64,000 bases of DNA from JABAAW01 sp965216605 (GTDB lineage Bacteria > Pseudomonadota > Alphaproteobacteria > JABAAW01). Within the stretch, counting starts at the first letter, position 1, and every line of letters begins with the position of its first letter. Shown piece by piece: positions 25,959 through 37,200 of this stretch. Where the stretch lies: contig CBDCGG010000002.1 in assembly GCA_965216605.1 (NCBI GenBank), forward strand, positions 1,561,167 to 1,625,166, read 5' to 3'. The notes beneath the pieces were generated by a model. The model had not been told where the DNA came from. It ran no database searches and worked only from the letters and a program-made list of their open reading frames with translations. A program made the translations under genes and the position numbers.

Positions 25959-26960
25959 ATGCGCGTAGTATCTTTCTGTGGCTTTCTTGTTTTTGTAGCT
26001 TTTTTGTTGCTCGCGCTGATGGCGCTCGGCGCGGCGACACGTCTTACCGACTCAGGGCTTTCGATGACGACTTGGCAACCGCTCGGCGAGTTGCCTCCTC
26101 TCGACTTGCAAGCGTGGCAGCAGACCTTCCGCCACTACCAGCAATCGCCTGAGGGACAGAGCGTCAACCGAGGCATCTCGCTCGAAGAATTCCAACGCAT
26201 CTATTGGTGGGAATGGGCGCATCGTTCGCTCGCGAGGGGGATTGCTCTTTTATTGCTCGGATTGCTATTGTTGCAAGTTTTGCTCAAGAATAGAGACCGC
26301 GCTCTTTTTCTGTGTTCGCTGCTGGTACTTGTAGCTTTGCAGGGATTTTTGGGCTGGGGGATGGTAAAAAGCGGCTTGAGAGAAGTTGCGCGCGTCTCGC
26401 CTTATTTTCTGGCGGCGCATCTTTTATTGGCGCTGCTGCTGCTACTGGCGGTGATGCGGAGGCTGTTTCACGAGCAGTTTTGGCAACCAAGGATTTTTGT
26501 CTCGCGCCCTGTTCGAGTGGCAGTTTTTTCAGTCGCGCTGCTTTCGGGGTTGACCTTTCTTATGGGAGGGTTTGTTGCGGGCTTGAAGGCGGGATTGCTT
26601 CACAACGATTGGCCTTTGATGTCGGGCAGTTTTATTCCTTCGGATTACGCTCTTTTGCATCCTTGGTGGAGGAATGCCTTAGAAAATCCGAGCGCGGTTC
26701 AGTTTGAGCATCGTTTTTTAGCGTTGCTTTTGTTGTTGGGTTGCGTTGGATTGTTTTGGAAGTTTTGGCGGAGTCGTGTTCGTCTAGACGGGCATGTGAG
26801 GCTTCTTTTGTTTTTGCCGTTATTGCAGGTTTTTTTGGGAGGCTTGGTTTTACGGTTGCATGTTCCTGTTTTTTTGGGTGTTGTGCATCATATTCTGGGA
26901 GTTTGTCTTGTGGTCTCTTTGTTTGTGTTGAGCTGGCGTCTGGAGTCAGATGGGGGTTGA
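25959..26960 (+). CDS. ctaA: Heme A synthase (CtaA/Cox15 type)
   Basis: This membrane enzyme oxidises the C8 methyl of heme O to make heme A for aa3-type cytochrome oxidase. The 333 residues form about eight transmembrane helices. Expected histidines are seen in YWWEWAHRSLARGI, YFLAAHLLLALLL, VQFEHRFLALLLLLG and FLGVVHHILGVCLV, and the loop motif is ATRLTDSGLSMTTWQPLGELPP. GLKAGLLHNDWPLMSGSFIP is strongly conserved in the alphaproteobacterial type. ATG 25959 is the natural start (MRVVSFCGFLVFVAFLLLAL forms helix 1). The second half of the gene has a marked T/G-rich codon style (TTG, GTT, TTT). The presence of ctaA implies an aerobic heme-copper oxidase elsewhere in the genome. Confidence 0.93.
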   Translation: MRVVSFCGFLVFVAFLLLALMALGAATRLTDSGLSMTTWQPLGELPPLDLQAWQQTFRHYQQSPEGQSVNRGISLEEFQRIYWWEWAHRSLARGIALLLLGLLLLQVLLKNRDRALFLCSLLVLVALQGFLGWGMVKSGLREVARVSPYFLAAHLLLALLLLLAVMRRLFHEQFWQPRIFVSRPVRVAVFSVALLSGLTFLMGGFVAGLKAGLLHNDWPLMSGSFIPSDYALLHPWWRNALENPSAVQFEHRFLALLLLLGCVGLFWKFWRSRVRLDGHVRLLLFLPLLQVFLGGLVLRLHVPVFLGVVHHILGVCLVVSLFVLSWRLESDGG

Positions 26961-27001
26961 CGAACAGGGAGGAGTGTTTTAGTGTGTTTTTGTCTGCTTT
27001 C

Positions 27002-27074
27002 GTCCCCATCGTCTAGAGGCCTAGGACACCGGCCTTTCACGCCGGCAACACGGGTTCGAATCCCGTTGGGGACG
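27002..27074 (+). tRNA. tRNA-Glu (anticodon TTC)
   Basis: A complete cloverleaf is visible: acceptor GTCCCCA with TGGGGAC, anticodon stem CCGGC/GCCGG enclosing loop CTTTCAC with anticodon TTC (27036-27038), and T-arm CGGGTTCGAATCCCG. No CCA is encoded (CGCG follows). The gene lies 41 bases after ctaA and borders the repeat-rich, mobile-element-scarred region, so it is a plausible integration landmark. Confidence 0.97.
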
Positions 27075-27347
27075 CGCATACACCTAACAGAGCAAAAAGT
27101 CAGGGTTGTTGTCAGGGGGACTTAAGGATGCGAATTTGGAACACCAACTTGCGAAAAAGGACTTAACTTTGCGAGAAATTATCGCTAACCCCTTGAAAAA
27201 TAACGATAGTGAAAAATTAATCGATTCTCTGTTTTTGCAACATCCGTTTTCGATTCTGCAATAATTCTCATCTTTATCTTCCAAAAAAGAAGACGAGGCG
27301 AAAAATCATCTCTCGACAGAGAGACAAAGAAAAAAATCGCAAAAAAG
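27075..27347. other. AT-rich intergenic region without recognisable gene
   Basis: About 270 bases clearly richer in A and T than the surrounding coding DNA. Short open frames exist but none has a ribosome binding site or recognisable motifs. It forms the left flank of the microgene promoter. Confidence 0.5.
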
Positions 27348-27376
27348 TTGACATTCGCGTGTTTCTTTCGCATGAT
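27348..27376 (+). promoter_or_regulatory. Sigma70-like promoter for the glycine-rich microgene
   Basis: A perfect TTGACA (27348-27353) is followed after exactly 17 bases by CATGAT (27371-27376), four of six matches to TATAAT. Transcription would start near 27383, giving a leader of about 40 bases. Confidence 0.6.
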
Positions 27377-27421
27377 GGGATATATCCTTTATCAACCCCT
27401 TATGTCAAGGAGGAAACGATT

Positions 27422-27520
27422 ATGACAAAAGGAAAAGGCGGGGGCAAAGGTGGAGGCGATAGCGCAGGCTACCCATCAACAACAGGAAACCCTTCCGGCG
27501 GCGGAAGAGACAACGACTAA
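27422..27520 (+). CDS. 32-residue glycine-rich small protein
   Basis: The 33-codon frame opens with MTKGKGGGKGGG, a Lys/Gly run, and ends with TGNPSGGGRDND. It has no hydrophobic stretch, so it would be a soluble, disordered, basic-to-neutral peptide. I do not recognise its family. The case for a real gene is strong: a full AAGGAGG Shine-Dalgarno (27407-27413) eight bases before the ATG, a TTGACA-N17-CATGAT promoter 70 bases upstream, and two hairpins straight after the stop, the second a near-perfect terminator. Together these make a self-contained, probably highly expressed transcription unit of about 210 bases in an otherwise gene-poor stretch. A regulatory RNA with a fortuitous frame is the main alternative. 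Confidence 0.65.
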   Translation: MTKGKGGGKGGGDSAGYPSTTGNPSGGGRDND

Positions 27521-27525
27521 CAAGG

Positions 27526-27597
27526 CGAGAGACGGTGTCTCTCGGCTTATTCGAAGAAGGCTCGCTCTCCGTCAAGGAGACGAGCCTTCTTTACTTT
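27526..27597 (+). terminator. Twin hairpins ending the microgene transcript
   Basis: Hairpin 1: CGAGAGAC (27526-27533) pairs perfectly with GTCTCTCG (27537-27544). Hairpin 2: AAGAAGGCTCG-C-TCTCC (27554-27570) pairs with GGAGA-CGAGCCTTCTT (27576-27591) around GTCAA with one bulged C, then TACTTTT. The second is a strong rho-independent terminator. Confidence 0.8.
27556..27573. repeat. 18-bp direct repeat, left copy (within the terminator stem)
   Basis: GAAGGCTCGCTCTCCGTC here is identical to 28101-28118. The copies bracket the TniB-like remnant. Only this copy keeps the pairing right arm. Confidence 0.8.
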
Positions 27598-27622
27598 TAG
27601 CCACGAGCAGGGCTTATCCGTT

Positions 27623-28093
27623 TCAGATTCTGTAGGGATTTTTCTTTTCTTTGGAAAAAGCGGTGTTCAGAGGAGGCATAAAGGGGATTTTCCTCAACGT
27701 CTCAAGCGTGATATGTTCTGAACCAGTCCGAATCGCATGCTCAACTGCTAGGGACATGAAATCCGTCCCATGCCCCACAAGACCGTTCGTGCGACTGTGG
27801 ATTTTCTCCACCAGCTGATCGTCCTTGAAGTCAGCGTCAATAATGCCTCGAAAGTAACGAGAGCCTCGAAATTTTGCGATCTTGTATCTTGAAAAAAATC
27901 CCTGAAATCGTCGTCGAGGCAGAAAGGGCAAAAAACAAAAATCGTCATTTTGGCGGAGAAAATGCTCCGTTTTGCGCTCTACTAGAGAGGGAAGCGAGAT
28001 GAAAAAAGGACGCGAATCGATCTTTGCTTTCTGCGTTTGATGAACGATGGCTATTTTTCGGGGGAAAACGCAATGTGCGCCAAGAGGAGACAA
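27623..28093 (-). pseudogene. Remnant resembling the C-terminus of a TniB/TnsC-type transposition ATPase
   Basis: An open frame of about 156 codons without a convincing start or ribosome binding site. Only its last ~50 residues look like a known protein: LVEKIHSRTNGLVG, then SLAVEHAIRTGSEHITLETL. The pattern of IH, an NG/EG turn, a G two residues on, and AI-x-G-x-E-x-I matches the C-terminal helical region of TniB AAA+ proteins of Tn5053/Tn7-like elements. The Walker A and B motifs that must precede it are absent, so it cannot be a working ATPase. Upstream residues are rich in Phe and Arg without similarity I can place. It is probably a relic of a transposon next to tRNA-Glu. Confidence 0.45.
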
Positions 28094-28100
28094 TTGACAG

Positions 28101-28118
28101 GAAGGCTCGCTCTCCGTC
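28101..28118. repeat. 18-bp direct repeat, right copy
   Basis: An exact copy of 27556-27573. Here the pairing right arm is missing (CGCGCTC instead of CGAGCCTTCTT), so it cannot form the terminator. The copy is either a partial duplication or a transposition footprint. Confidence 0.8.
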
Positions 28119-28230
28119 CAAAGGTGCTCACTGGAGACGCGCTCAAAAGGAAGTGCGGCTTGCCGAGGGGGAGGAGGCTTTGTGCTTCCTCAATATTTGC
28201 CTTTCCTCAAGCTAGGCTCAAGGCTGGAAC

Positions 28231-31200
28231 TCAAAGGGTGTGCCAGAATTCGTTCGCGTCTGCCACTTCGGTAAAGTTGTTCCCGCTACCGTATTCGATG
28301 TTGATCGTAAATGCCGAGTTGCCCGTTCCTGTTCCGGCATTGCTGTCGTAGGCATTGACGATCGTTATTTTGTCATCGATACCATCGGCGGCGTCCTTGT
28401 CTATGGTGATTTCAAGATTGTTACCGACTCTGGCAAAGTTCGATGTGTCGGCGAAATCCTCAGCTGTGTAAGAAGCCCCATCGAAGCGCAAGGTCATAAC
28501 TTCTGACGCTGTATCGACGACCGTGTCTGTGCCGCTGCCGACAGAAAAGACATAGGTATCTACCCCTGCGCCACCTACAACCCTGTCTGCACCTGCTCCA
28601 CCTTCCAAGATGTCGTTACCATCGCCGCCGAAGAGCCTATCTGCTCCAACCCCGCCTGTAAGCGTGTCGTTACCATCGCCGCCGATAAGCAGGTCGTTAC
28701 CCGCACCGCCTGTAAGCATGTCGTTGCCCGCATAACCGCGGAGATCGTCGTTGCCTCCATCGCCTACGAAGATATCGTCCCCTTCCAAGCCGAGCATCAG
28801 GTCTGCCTTGTCGTCGGCAGCTGCCTCGATCGTGCCGCCTGCGGCTACCGCCAACGAAAGTCTCCCCAAGTCCGTGTTCTCAGAACCGTATTGTATGCTG
28901 AAATTACCATCGGCATAGTTCTCAATCGTAACAGAGTTTTCGCCGAACGTGATCTGCACATTCTCGTTATTCAAGCCCACACGCAAGAAACTGAGATCGC
29001 CGAAACCCGTCGCCTGCCTGAATTGCAGATTGCCGCCGTCCGTATCGCCCTGAATAGTGTCCTCGCCAAAGCTACCCGCAAAGATATAATTGTCCGTGCC
29101 TGATCCTCCTTGCAGAAAGTCGTTGCCCAAGCCGCCAACGAGGATGTCTGCGCCATCACCACCGTTGAGCGTATCAACGCCATCGCCACCGACAAGCCTG
29201 TCATCGCCCCCGTTGCCTTTCAGAGTGTTGTCTGCCGTATCGCCTATAAGCGCGTCTTTGTGTGCCGAGCCCTCAAGGTTTTCGATACCAACAAGAATAT
29301 CGCCTTCAGCATCGCTGCCAGAAGCACTGCCACTCAACAAATTGACGACAACGCCATTCGCTGCTCCTGCGTAGCTGGCGGTGTCTACTCCCGCGCCGCC
29401 GAAGAGCCTGTCGTTACCCCCACCACCGACAAGCGTATCATCGCCATCGCGTCCGACAAGAACATTGGCTTCCGCGTTGCCTGTAAGCGTATCTTTGTAG
29501 TCCGAGCCTACAAGGTTCTCGATATCAAAAAGAACATCGCCCTCGGCATGCTCTCCCGTATTCGTAGCACCCGCAACTAGACTGACCTTAACGCCTTCTC
29601 CGTTAGTATCCTCGTCCCCCGAACTCGCGTAGCTCGCGGTGTCTAGCCCATCGCCTCCTTCCAGCCTGTCTGCGCCCGCACCACCTTCCAGCCTGTTGGC
29701 TTCCGCGTTGCCTGTAAGCGTGTCTCCGAACGCCGAGCCGCGAAGGTTTTCGATACCAGCAAAAGTGTCGCCCACGACATGCTCTCCTGTGTTAGTAGCA
29801 CCCGCAACTAGACTGACAGTAACACCTACCCCATTTGCGCCCTCTGTCGCGCGCTCGTAGCTTGCGGTGTCTGTGCCCACACCCCCAACGAACCTGTCTG
29901 CGCCCGCACCACCTTCCAAGATGTCGTCGCCCGCGCCGCCGAAGAGCCTGTCATCGCCCGCACCACCTTCCAAGATGTCGTTACCCGCGCCGCCGAAGAG
30001 CCTGTCATCACCCGCGAGACCTTTCAGGGTGTTGTCTGCCGTGTCGCCTGTAAGCGTGTCTTTGTGTGCCGAGCCCTCAAGGTTTTCTATACCAACAAGA
30101 ATATCACCTTCAGCATCGTTGCCTGTAGCACTGCCTGCTAACAAATTGACGACAACGCCTGCCCCATCTGTGTCACCCGCTGAGCCCGCGTAGCTGGCGG
30201 TGTCCGAGCCCTCGCCACCTACAACCCTGTCTGCGCCTGCTCCACCTTCCAAGATGTCGTTACCCGCGCCGCCGACGAGCCTATCATCGCCAACCCCGCC
30301 TGTAAGCGCGTCGTTACCCGCGCTGCCGAATAGCCTATCATCGCCAACCCCGCCTGTAAGCGTGTCGTTACCATCGCCGCCGATGAGCAGGTCGTTACCC
30401 GCACCGCCTGTAAGGATATCGTTGCCCGCATAGCCGTAGAGATGATCAGCACCTTCCTTACCATCAAGGGTATCCACCTCTGCCGAACCGACTATCAGGT
30501 CTGCCTTGTCATCGGCAGCTGCTTCGAGCGTGCCGCCTGCGGCTAACGCCGACGAAAGCCTCCCCAACTCCGTATTTCCAGAACCATATTGTATGCTGAA
30601 TTTACCATCGGCATAGTTCTCAATCGTAACAGAGTTTTCGCCGAACGTGATCTGCACATTCTCGTTATTCGAGCCCACACGCAAGAAAATAAGATCGCCT
30701 AACTCTGCCGCCTGCCTGAATTGCAGATTGCCGCCATCCGTATCGCCCTGAATAGTGTCCTCGCCAAAACTACCCGCAAAGACATAGATGTCCGTGCCTG
30801 CTCCTCCTTGCAGGAAGTCGTTGCCCAAGCCGCCAACGAGGATGTCTGCTCCATCACCACCGTTGAGCGTATCAACGCCATCACCACCGACAAGCCTGTC
30901 ATCGCCCGCGTTGCCTTTCAGAGTGTTGTCTGCCGTATCGCCTATAAGCGCGTCTTTGTGTGCCGAGCCCTCAAGGTTTTCGATACCAACAAGAATATCA
31001 CCTTCAGCATCGCTGCCAGAAGCGCTGCCACTAAACAAATTGACGACAACACCATTCGCTGCTCCTGCGTAGCTGGCGGTGTCTACTCCCGCGCCGCCAA
31101 CGAGCCTGTCGTTACCCCCGCCACCGACAAGCGTATCATCGCCATCGCGTCCGACAAGAACATTGGCTTCCGCGTTGCCTGTAAGCGTATCTTTGTAGTC

Positions 31201-34200
31201 TGATCCTACAAGGTTCTCGATATCAAAAAGAACATCGCCCTCGGCATGCTCTCCTGTGTTCGCAGCACCCGCAACTAGACTGACCTTAACGCCTTCTCCA
31301 TTAGTATCCTCGTCCCCCGAACTCGCGTAGCTCGCGGTGTCTAGCCCATCGCCTCCTTCCAGCCTGTCTGCGCCCGCACCACCTTCCAGCCTGTTGGCTT
31401 CCGCGTTGCCTGTAAGCGTGTCTATGAACGCCGAGCCGCGAAGGTTTTCGATACCAACAAAAGTATCCCCTTCGGCATGCTCGCCTGAACCCGTGCCAGC
31501 ATGCAAGTTGACCGTAACGCCGAATCCGTCCCCGCTCGCATCCCCTGAACCCTCGTAGCTTGCGGTGTCTGTACCCACACCCCCAACGAGCCTGTCTGCG
31601 CCCGCACCACCTTCCAAGATGTCGTCGCCCACACCCCCAACGAGCCTGTCTGCGCCCGCACCACCTTCCAAGATGTCGTCGCCCGCGCCGCCGAAGAGCC
31701 TGTCATCGCCCGCGTTGCCTTTCAGGGTGTTGGCTACTGTGTCGCCTATAAGCGTGTCTTTGTGTGCCGAGCCCTCAAGGTTTTCTATACCAACAAGAAT
31801 ATCACCTTCAGCATCGTTGCCAGTAACACTGCTAGTCAACAAATTGACGACAACGCCTGCCCCATCTGTGTCACCCGCTGAGCCCGCGTAGCTTGCCGTG
31901 TCTAGCCCCTCGCCACCTACAATCCTGTCTGCGCTTGCTCCACCTTCCAAGATGTCGTTACCATCGCCGCCGAAGAGTCTATCTGCTCCAACCCCGCCTG
32001 TAAGCGTGTCTATACCATCGCCGCCGATAAGCAGGTCGTTGCCCGCACCGCCTGTAAGCATGTCGTTGCCCGCATAACCGCGGAGATCATCGTTGCCTCC
32101 ATAGCCTACGAAGATGTCGTCCCCTTCCAAACCGAGCATCAGGTCTGCCTTGTCATCGGCAGGTGCTTCGATCGTGCCGCCTGCGGCTAACGCCAACGAA
32201 AGCCTCCCCAAGTCCGTGTTCTCAGAACCATATTGTATGCTGAATTTACCATCGGCATAGTTCTCAATCGTAACAGAGTTCGCGCCAGAGTTTGCACTTT
32301 GCACGATCTTCATATTCGAACCAACACGCAAGAAACTGAAATCGCCGAAACCCGTCGCCTGCTTGAATTGCAGATTGCCGCCGTCCGTATCGCCCTGAAT
32401 AGTGTCCTCGCCAAAACTACCGGCAAAGATATAGGTGTCCGTGCCTGTTCCTCCCCGCAGGAAGTCGTTGCCCAAGCCGCCGACGAGCGTGTCTATGCCA
32501 TCGCCGCCTATCAGTGTATCGATGCCTACACCGCCGACGAGCCTGTCTTCACCATCGCCGCCCTCAAGCGTGTCGTCACCCAAACCTCCAACGAGCAGGT
32601 CGTTACCCGCGAAACCTTTCAGCGTATCGTCACCCGCCAAGCCATACATCAAGTCTGCTTCGCCAGTGCCGCGAACGAACGCATCGTCAGCATTCACGTC
32701 TTCGCTATTGTCATCGCCATCCGTGCCAACAGACAACTTGCCCAAATCTATATTCTCAACACCATACTGCAGGCTGTAGCGACCATCGGCATAGGCAGCT
32801 TTCAGAATCTTCACAGTGCCGCCGCCGCCCGCGACGAGCACATTGCCGCTACCGTCTGTCGAGAAAGTGAAATCACCTAGACCTGTCGCCTGCTTGAATT
32901 GCAGATTGCCACCGTCCATATCGACTGCGATCGTGTCGGTGCCATAACTACCCGCAAAGATATAGTTGTCTGCGCCATATCCTCCCTGCAGGAAGTCGTT
33001 GCCACCATTGCCGACGAGCGTGTCGCCGCCCGTATCACCTATAAGCGTATCAACGCCTACGCCGCCGACAAGCCTGTCTGCGCCCGCGCCGCCCTCAAGC
33101 CTGTCGTTGCCCGCGCCGCCAACGAGGATGTCGTCGCCCCTATCACCTATAAGCGTATCAACGCCATCGCCGCCGACAAGCCTGTCGTTGCCTGACCCAC
33201 CCTCAAGCCTGTCGTTGCCCGCGCCGCCGAAGAGCCTGTCATCGCCCGCGTTGCCTTTCAGGGTGTTGGCTGCCGTGTCGCCTATAAGCGTGTCTTTGTG
33301 TGCCGAGCCCTCAAGGTTCTCTATACCAACAAGAACATCACCTTCAGCATCGTTGCCTGTAGCACTGCCTGCTAACAAATTGATGACAACGCCTGCCCCA
33401 TCTGTGTCTGTTGAGCCCGCGTAGCTGGCGGTGTCTAATCCTGCGCCACCTACAACCCTGTCTGCGCCTGCTCCACCTTCCAAGATGTCGTTACCCGCAC
33501 CGCCGATAAGCAGGTCGTTGCCCGCACCGCCTGTAAGCCTGTCGTTGCCCGCATAACCGCGGAGATCATCGTTGCCTCCATAGCCTACGAAGATATCGTC
33601 CCCTTCCAAACCGAGCATCAGGTCTGCCTTGTCGTCAGCAGGTGCTTCGATCGTGCCGCCTGCGGCTAACGCCAACGAAAGCCTCCCCAAGTCCGTGTTC
33701 TCAGAACCATATTGTATGCTGAATTTACCATCGGCATAGTTCTCAATCGTAACAGAGTTCGCACCTTGCACGATCTTCATATTCGAACCAACACGCGAGA
33801 AAATGAGATCGCCGAAACCCGTCGCCTGCTTGAATTGCAGATTGCCGCCGTCCGTATCACCCTGAATAGTGTCCTCGCCAAAACTACCGGCAAAGATATA
33901 ATTGTCCGTGCCTGTTCCCCCCCGCAGGAAGTCGTTGCCCAAGCCGCCGACGAGCGTGTCTATGCCATCGCCGCCTATCAGCGTATCGATGCCTACACCG
34001 CCGACGAGCCTGTCTTCACCATCGCCGCCCTCAAGCCTGTCGTCACCCAAACCTCCAACGAGCAAGTCGTTACCCGCGAGACCTTTCAGCGTATCGTCAC
34101 CCGCCAAGCCATACATCAAGTCTGCTTCGCCAGTGCCGCGAACGAACGCATCGTCAGCATTCGCGTCTTCGTTATTGTCATTGCCATCCGTGCCAACAGA

Positions 34201-37200
34201 CAATTTGCCCAAATCTATATTCTCAACACCATACTGTAGGCTGTAGCGACCATCGGCATAGGTAGCTTTCAGAATCTTCACCGTGCCGCCGCCGCCCGCT
34301 ACGAGCACATTGCCGCTACCGTCTGTCGATAAAGTGAAATCACCAAGACCTGTCGCCTGCTTGAATTGCAGATTGCCACCGTCCGTATCGACTGCGATCG
34401 TGTCGGTGCCATAACTACCCACAAAGATATAGTTGTCTGTGCCATCTCCTCCCTGCAAGAAGTCGTCGCCCAAGCCACCAACGAGCGTGTCTACGCCATC
34501 GCCACCTGTCAGCGTATCAACGCCTACGCCGCCGACGAGCGTGTCGTCGCCCGCATCACCTATAAGCGTATCAACGCCATCGCCGCCGACGAGCCTGTCT
34601 GCACCCTCGCCGCCCTCAAGCCTGTCGTTGCCCGCGCCGCCGAAGAGCCTGTCATCGCCCGCGTTGCCTTTCAGAGTGTTGTCTGCCGTGTCGCCTGTAA
34701 GCGTGTCTTTGTGTGCCGAGCCCTCAAGGTTCTCTATACCAACAAGAACATCACCTTCAGCATCGTTACCTGTAACACTGCCTGCTAACAAATTGACGAC
34801 AACGCCTGCCCCATCTGTGTCTGTTGAGCCCGCGTAGCTGGCGGTGTCTAATCCTGCGCCACCTACAACCCTGTCTGCGCCTGCTCCACCTTCCAAGATG
34901 TCGTTACCATCGCCGCCGAAGAGCCTATCTGCGCCAACCCCGCCTGTAAGCGTGTCTATACCATCGCCGCCGATGAGCAGGTCGTTGCCCGCACCGCCTG
35001 TAAGCATGTCGTTGCCCGCATAACCGCGGAGATCATCGTTGCCTCCATAGCCTACGAAGATGTCGTCCCCTTCCAAACCGAGCATCAGGTCTGCCTTGTC
35101 ATCGGCAGGTGCTTCGATCGTGCCGCCTGCGGCTAACGCCAACGAAAGCCTCCCCAAGTCCGTGTTCTCAGAACCATATTGTATGCTGAATTTACCATCG
35201 GCATAGTTCTCAATCGTAACAGAGTTCGCGCCTTGCACGATCTTCATATTCGAACCAACACGCGAGAAAATGAGATCGCCGAAACCCGTCGCCTGCTTGA
35301 ATTGCAGATTGCCGCCGTCCGTATCGCCCTGAATAGTGTCCTCGCCAAAACTACCGGCAAAGACATAGATGTCCGTGCCTGCTCCTCCCCGCAGGAAGTC
35401 GTTGCCCAAGCCGCCGACGAGCGTGTCTATGCCATCGCCGCCTATCAGCGTATCGATGCCTACACCGCCGACGAGCCTGTCTTCACCATCGCCGCCCTCA
35501 AGCCTGTCGTCACCCAAACCTCCAACGAGCAAGTCGTTACCCGCGAGACCTTTCAGCGTATCGTCACCCGCCAAGCCATACATCAAGTCTGCTTCGCCAG
35601 TGCCGCGAACGAACGCATCGTCAGCATTCACGTCTTCGTTATTGTCATTGCCATCCGTGCCAACAGACAACTTGCCCAAATCTATATTCTCAACACCATA
35701 CTGCAGGCTGTAGCGACCATCGGCATAGGCAGCTTTCAGAATCTTCACAGTGCCGCCGCCGCCCGCGACGAGCACATTGCCGCTACCGTCTGTCGATAAA
35801 GTGAAATCACCAAGACCCGTCGCCTGCTTGAATTGCAGATTGCCACCGTCCGTATCGACTGCGATCGTGTCGGTGCCATAACTACCCGCAAAGATATAGT
35901 TGTCTGTGCCATCTCCTCCCTGCAAGAAGTCGTCGCCCAAGCCACCTATAAGCGTGTCGTCGCCCGCATCACCTATAAGCGTATCAACGCCATCGCCGCC
36001 GACGAGCCTGTCTGCGCCATCGCCGCCCTCAAGCCTGTCGTTGCCCGCGCCACCAACTAGCCTGTCATCGCCCGCGTTGCCTTGCAGAGTGTTGTCTGCC
36101 GTGTCGCCTGTAAGTATGTCTTTGTGTGCCGAGCCCTCAAGGTTCTCTATACCAACAAGAATATCACCTTCAGCATCGTTACCTGTAACACTGCTAGTCA
36201 ACAAATTGACAACAACGCCTGCCCCATCTGTGTCACCCGCTGAGCCCGCGTAGCTTGCCGTGTCTAGCCCCTCGCCACCTACAACCCTGTCTGCGCCTGC
36301 TCCACCTTCCAAGATGTCGTTCCCCGCGCCGCCGAAGAGCCTATCTGCTCCAACCCCGCCTGTAAGCGTGTCTATGCCATCGCCGCCGATGAGCAGGTCG
36401 TTGCCCGCACCGCCTGTAAGCCTGTCGTTGCCCGCATAACCGCGGAGATCATCGTTGCCTCCATAGCCTACGAAGATATCGTCCCCTTCCAAACCGAGCA
36501 TCAAGTCTGCCTTGTCATCGGCAGGTGCTTCGATCGTGCCGCCTGCGGCTAACGCCAACGAAAGCCTCCCCAACTCCGTGTTCTCAGAACCATATTGTAT
36601 GCTGAATTTACCATCGGCATAGTTCTCAATCGTCACAGAGTTTGCACCTTGTGTGATCTGCACATTCTCGTTATTCTCGCCAACACGCGAGAAACTGAAA
36701 TCGCCGAAACCCGTCGCACCTTTGAATTGCAGATTGCCGCCGTCCGTATCGCCCTGAATAGTGTCCTCGCCGAAATTGCCTCCAAAGACATAGACGTCCG
36801 TGCCTGTTCCACCACGCAGGAAGTCGTTGCCCAAGCCGCCGACGAGCGTGTCTACACCATCGCCACCTGTCAGAGTATCAACACCGCCAAAGCCCAAAAG
36901 TAAGTTTTCATCGGCAGTGCCTGTAAAGGTTTCTGCGCCACTCGTTCCGTAATAGAGTTTCCCCAGCGCCACCTCATTGCCAGCGTCTCCGTAGGAGATG
37001 CTGAATTTACCATTTTCATAGTCCTCAATCGTCACAGAGTTTGCACTTTGCGTGATCTTCATATTCTCACCAACGCGCGAGAAACGGAGATCGCCTCGAC
37101 TTGTCGCATCTTTGAATAGCAGCGTGCCGCCGTCCGTATCGCCTCGGATGATGTCTGCGCCGTAATCGCCCGCGAATACATAGGTGTCCGTACCCGCGCC

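Noticed and set aside
27450..27635. 60-codon frame overlapping the microgene in another frame
   Set aside because: It starts inside the microgene, has no ribosome binding site and runs through the terminator hairpins.
28160..28200. Hairpin downstream of the first RTX gene as its terminator
   Set aside because: The stem GAGGA...TCCTC is weak, contains a mismatch and is not followed by a T tract on the minus strand.
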